Origin: Candidatus Omnitrophota bacterium
GTDB taxonomy: Bacteria > Omnitrophota > Koll11 > Zapsychrales > Fredricksoniimonadaceae
Direction of reading: 5' to 3'
Assembly (NCBI GenBank): GCA_023247595.1
Contig: JAHFGF010000022.1
Location: 1-13,646 of the forward strand
Length of the DNA stretch: 13,646 bases
Position 1 is the first letter of the stretch. Each line of letters starts with the position of its first letter. A program made the position numbers and the translations under genes. Below the pieces are notes generated by a model. It made no database searches. It was not told where the DNA came from and saw nothing but the letters and a program-made list of their open reading frames with translations. This document shows positions 12,894-13,646 of the stretch, piece after piece.

Positions 12894-13646
12894 ATGTCAA
12901 AACCTTCGCGCAGAATCCTCATTATAAAAACGGGTTATTCAGAGTTTCTGGATCGTGGTATTTCCACCACCGTCAGCTTGGGTGACGTTTTAATCTGCAC
13001 ATCACTTCTACATTTATATAAGAAGGATCATGTTACGTGGGTGACGAGCAGCCAGGCCAAACAATTACTGCTTCATAATCCGTATATCGATAGTCTCGTG
13101 ATTTTTGGTTCAAAAGCCCAAACCCAACTCGAGTCTGAATCTTTTGATGTGTTAATCAATTTGGAAAAGGACATCGGAATTTCAGCGGGCATCGGGAGGA
13201 TTAAAGCGAAGAAATGTTTTGGTTTTTATTTTAGTGACAAAACATTCACAATCGAAACCCGCAAGCGTTCGACGCGGTATTTATTAGCAGGACAGGAAAA
13301 CCATCGCGATATCAATAAGAATGCCTTGGAGATTCTTTATGAAACCGTTGGTAAGAATTGGAATGGTCAAGGGCTGGTCCTGGGGTACAAAAATAAGACA
13401 AAAATAAAATATGATTTCGGTTTTAATTATTCCGTTGGGTCCAAATGGCCGACTAAGGCCTGGTCCATGGATCACTGGAAAGAGTTGGAACAAATTTTAG
13501 GGGAAAAATATTCCCTGACCTGGCAGAAAGGGCATTCTCATTTAGGCACGTATGTTAATTGGTTGAATTCCTGCCGTGTCATTGTGACTTCGGATTCACT
13601 GGGGCAGGCGATTGGTTCCGCCCTTGGAAAAAAAGTGATTACGCTT
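12894..13646 (+). CDS. Glycosyltransferase family 9 protein (heptosyltransferase-like), 5' part
   Basis: Open from ATG 12894 to the window edge: 251 codons without a stop, so the C-terminus is missing. The N-terminal Rossmann start RRILIIKTGYSEFL, followed by TTVSLGDVLICTSLLHLY, is the GT9 'iGDvl.ttp.l..L' motif. DSLVIFG and FDVLINLEKD fit the next strands. In the second half, SVGSKWPTKAWSMDHWKELEQIL is the typical 'g..w.tK.Wp.e.w..L' donor-site segment, and VIVTSDSLGQAIGSALGKKVITL is the D-S-G/L..H-A-x-A-L-G..v-I-x-L signature. GT9 enzymes add ADP-heptose or related sugars to LPS core or other glycans at the inner membrane. The usual histidine of D-x-x-x-x-H is Q here (D-S-L-G-Q-A), a notable change. 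The ribosome site is weak (GAGAAG, 11 bp upstream). Confidence 0.85.
   Translation, partial: MSKPSRRILIIKTGYSEFLDRGISTTVSLGDVLICTSLLHLYKKDHVTWVTSSQAKQLLLHNPYIDSLVIFGSKAQTQLESESFDVLINLEKDIGISAGIGRIKAKKCFGFYFSDKTFTIETRKRSTRYLLAGQENHRDINKNALEILYETVGKNWNGQGLVLGYKNKTKIKYDFGFNYSVGSKWPTKAWSMDHWKELEQILGEKYSLTWQKGHSHLGTYVNWLNSCRVIVTSDSLGQAIGSALGKKVITL

Noticed and set aside
13284..13493. Minus strand open frame under the glycosyltransferase.
   Set aside because: It lies wholly inside the GT9 coding sequence, which has clear family motifs on the other strand.
1..13646. Search for CRISPR repeats, tRNA, rRNA, transposases, integrases or toxin-antitoxin pairs.
   Set aside because: None seen. The nucleotidyltransferase-like gene has no adjacent HEPN partner gene, so an MNT/HEPN toxin pair is not supported.

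Overview
The window (13,646 bp, roughly 40-45% GC by eye) is a dense stretch of ordinary bacterial chromosome. It carries housekeeping genes mixed with small proteins I do not recognise. Everything is on the + strand except one ribosomal protein gene. The gene set (zinc-ribbon bL28, cofactor-independent phosphoglycerate mutase, TPM and LemA proteins, a GGQ ribosome-rescue factor, a lone moaC, a radical SAM protein next to a family 9 glycosyltransferase) suggests an uncultured Gram-negative-type lineage. Candidatus Omnitrophota or another PVC-related group is my best guess. This is an impression from protein style, not a demonstrated placement. I see no transposase, integrase, CRISPR array, tRNA or rRNA.

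Layout. (1) 1-467: the 3' end of a probable recJ converges on rpmB (minus strand) across a bidirectional terminator. rpmB has its own sigma70-like promoter at 544-571. (2) 600-8120: a long run of nine + strand genes with small gaps or overlaps. In order they are an M3 oligoendopeptidase, a NUDT5-like ADP-sugar pyrophosphatase, a SpoU rRNA/tRNA methyltransferase, a small exported protein, a 96-residue orphan, a nucleotidyltransferase-like protein, a TPM-domain membrane protein, LemA and GpmI. (3) 8121-8542: a compact cold-shock unit with a near-consensus promoter, a short leader containing an intrinsic terminator, the csp gene and a second strong terminator. (4) 8563-11772: prmA, a GGQ release-factor-like gene, moaC, a one-TM orphan and a multi-pass membrane protein overlapping it. 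(5) 11783-13646: a promoter whose -10 lies inside a perfect 14-bp palindrome, then a TTG-started radical SAM/SPASM-like protein and a family 9 glycosyltransferase cut by the window edge.

How the genes fit together. Three genes concern translation (rpmB, prmA, GGQ factor) and one RNA modification (SpoU). TPM and LemA proteins are often encoded together and act at the membrane. The last four genes (orphan membrane protein, HTTM/DoxX-like membrane protein, radical SAM enzyme, GT9) look like the edge of a cell-envelope or surface-glycan locus and are the least explained part. The most interesting regulatory structures are the csp leader and the palindrome over the radical SAM promoter. I see no clear-cut new defence or mobile system.
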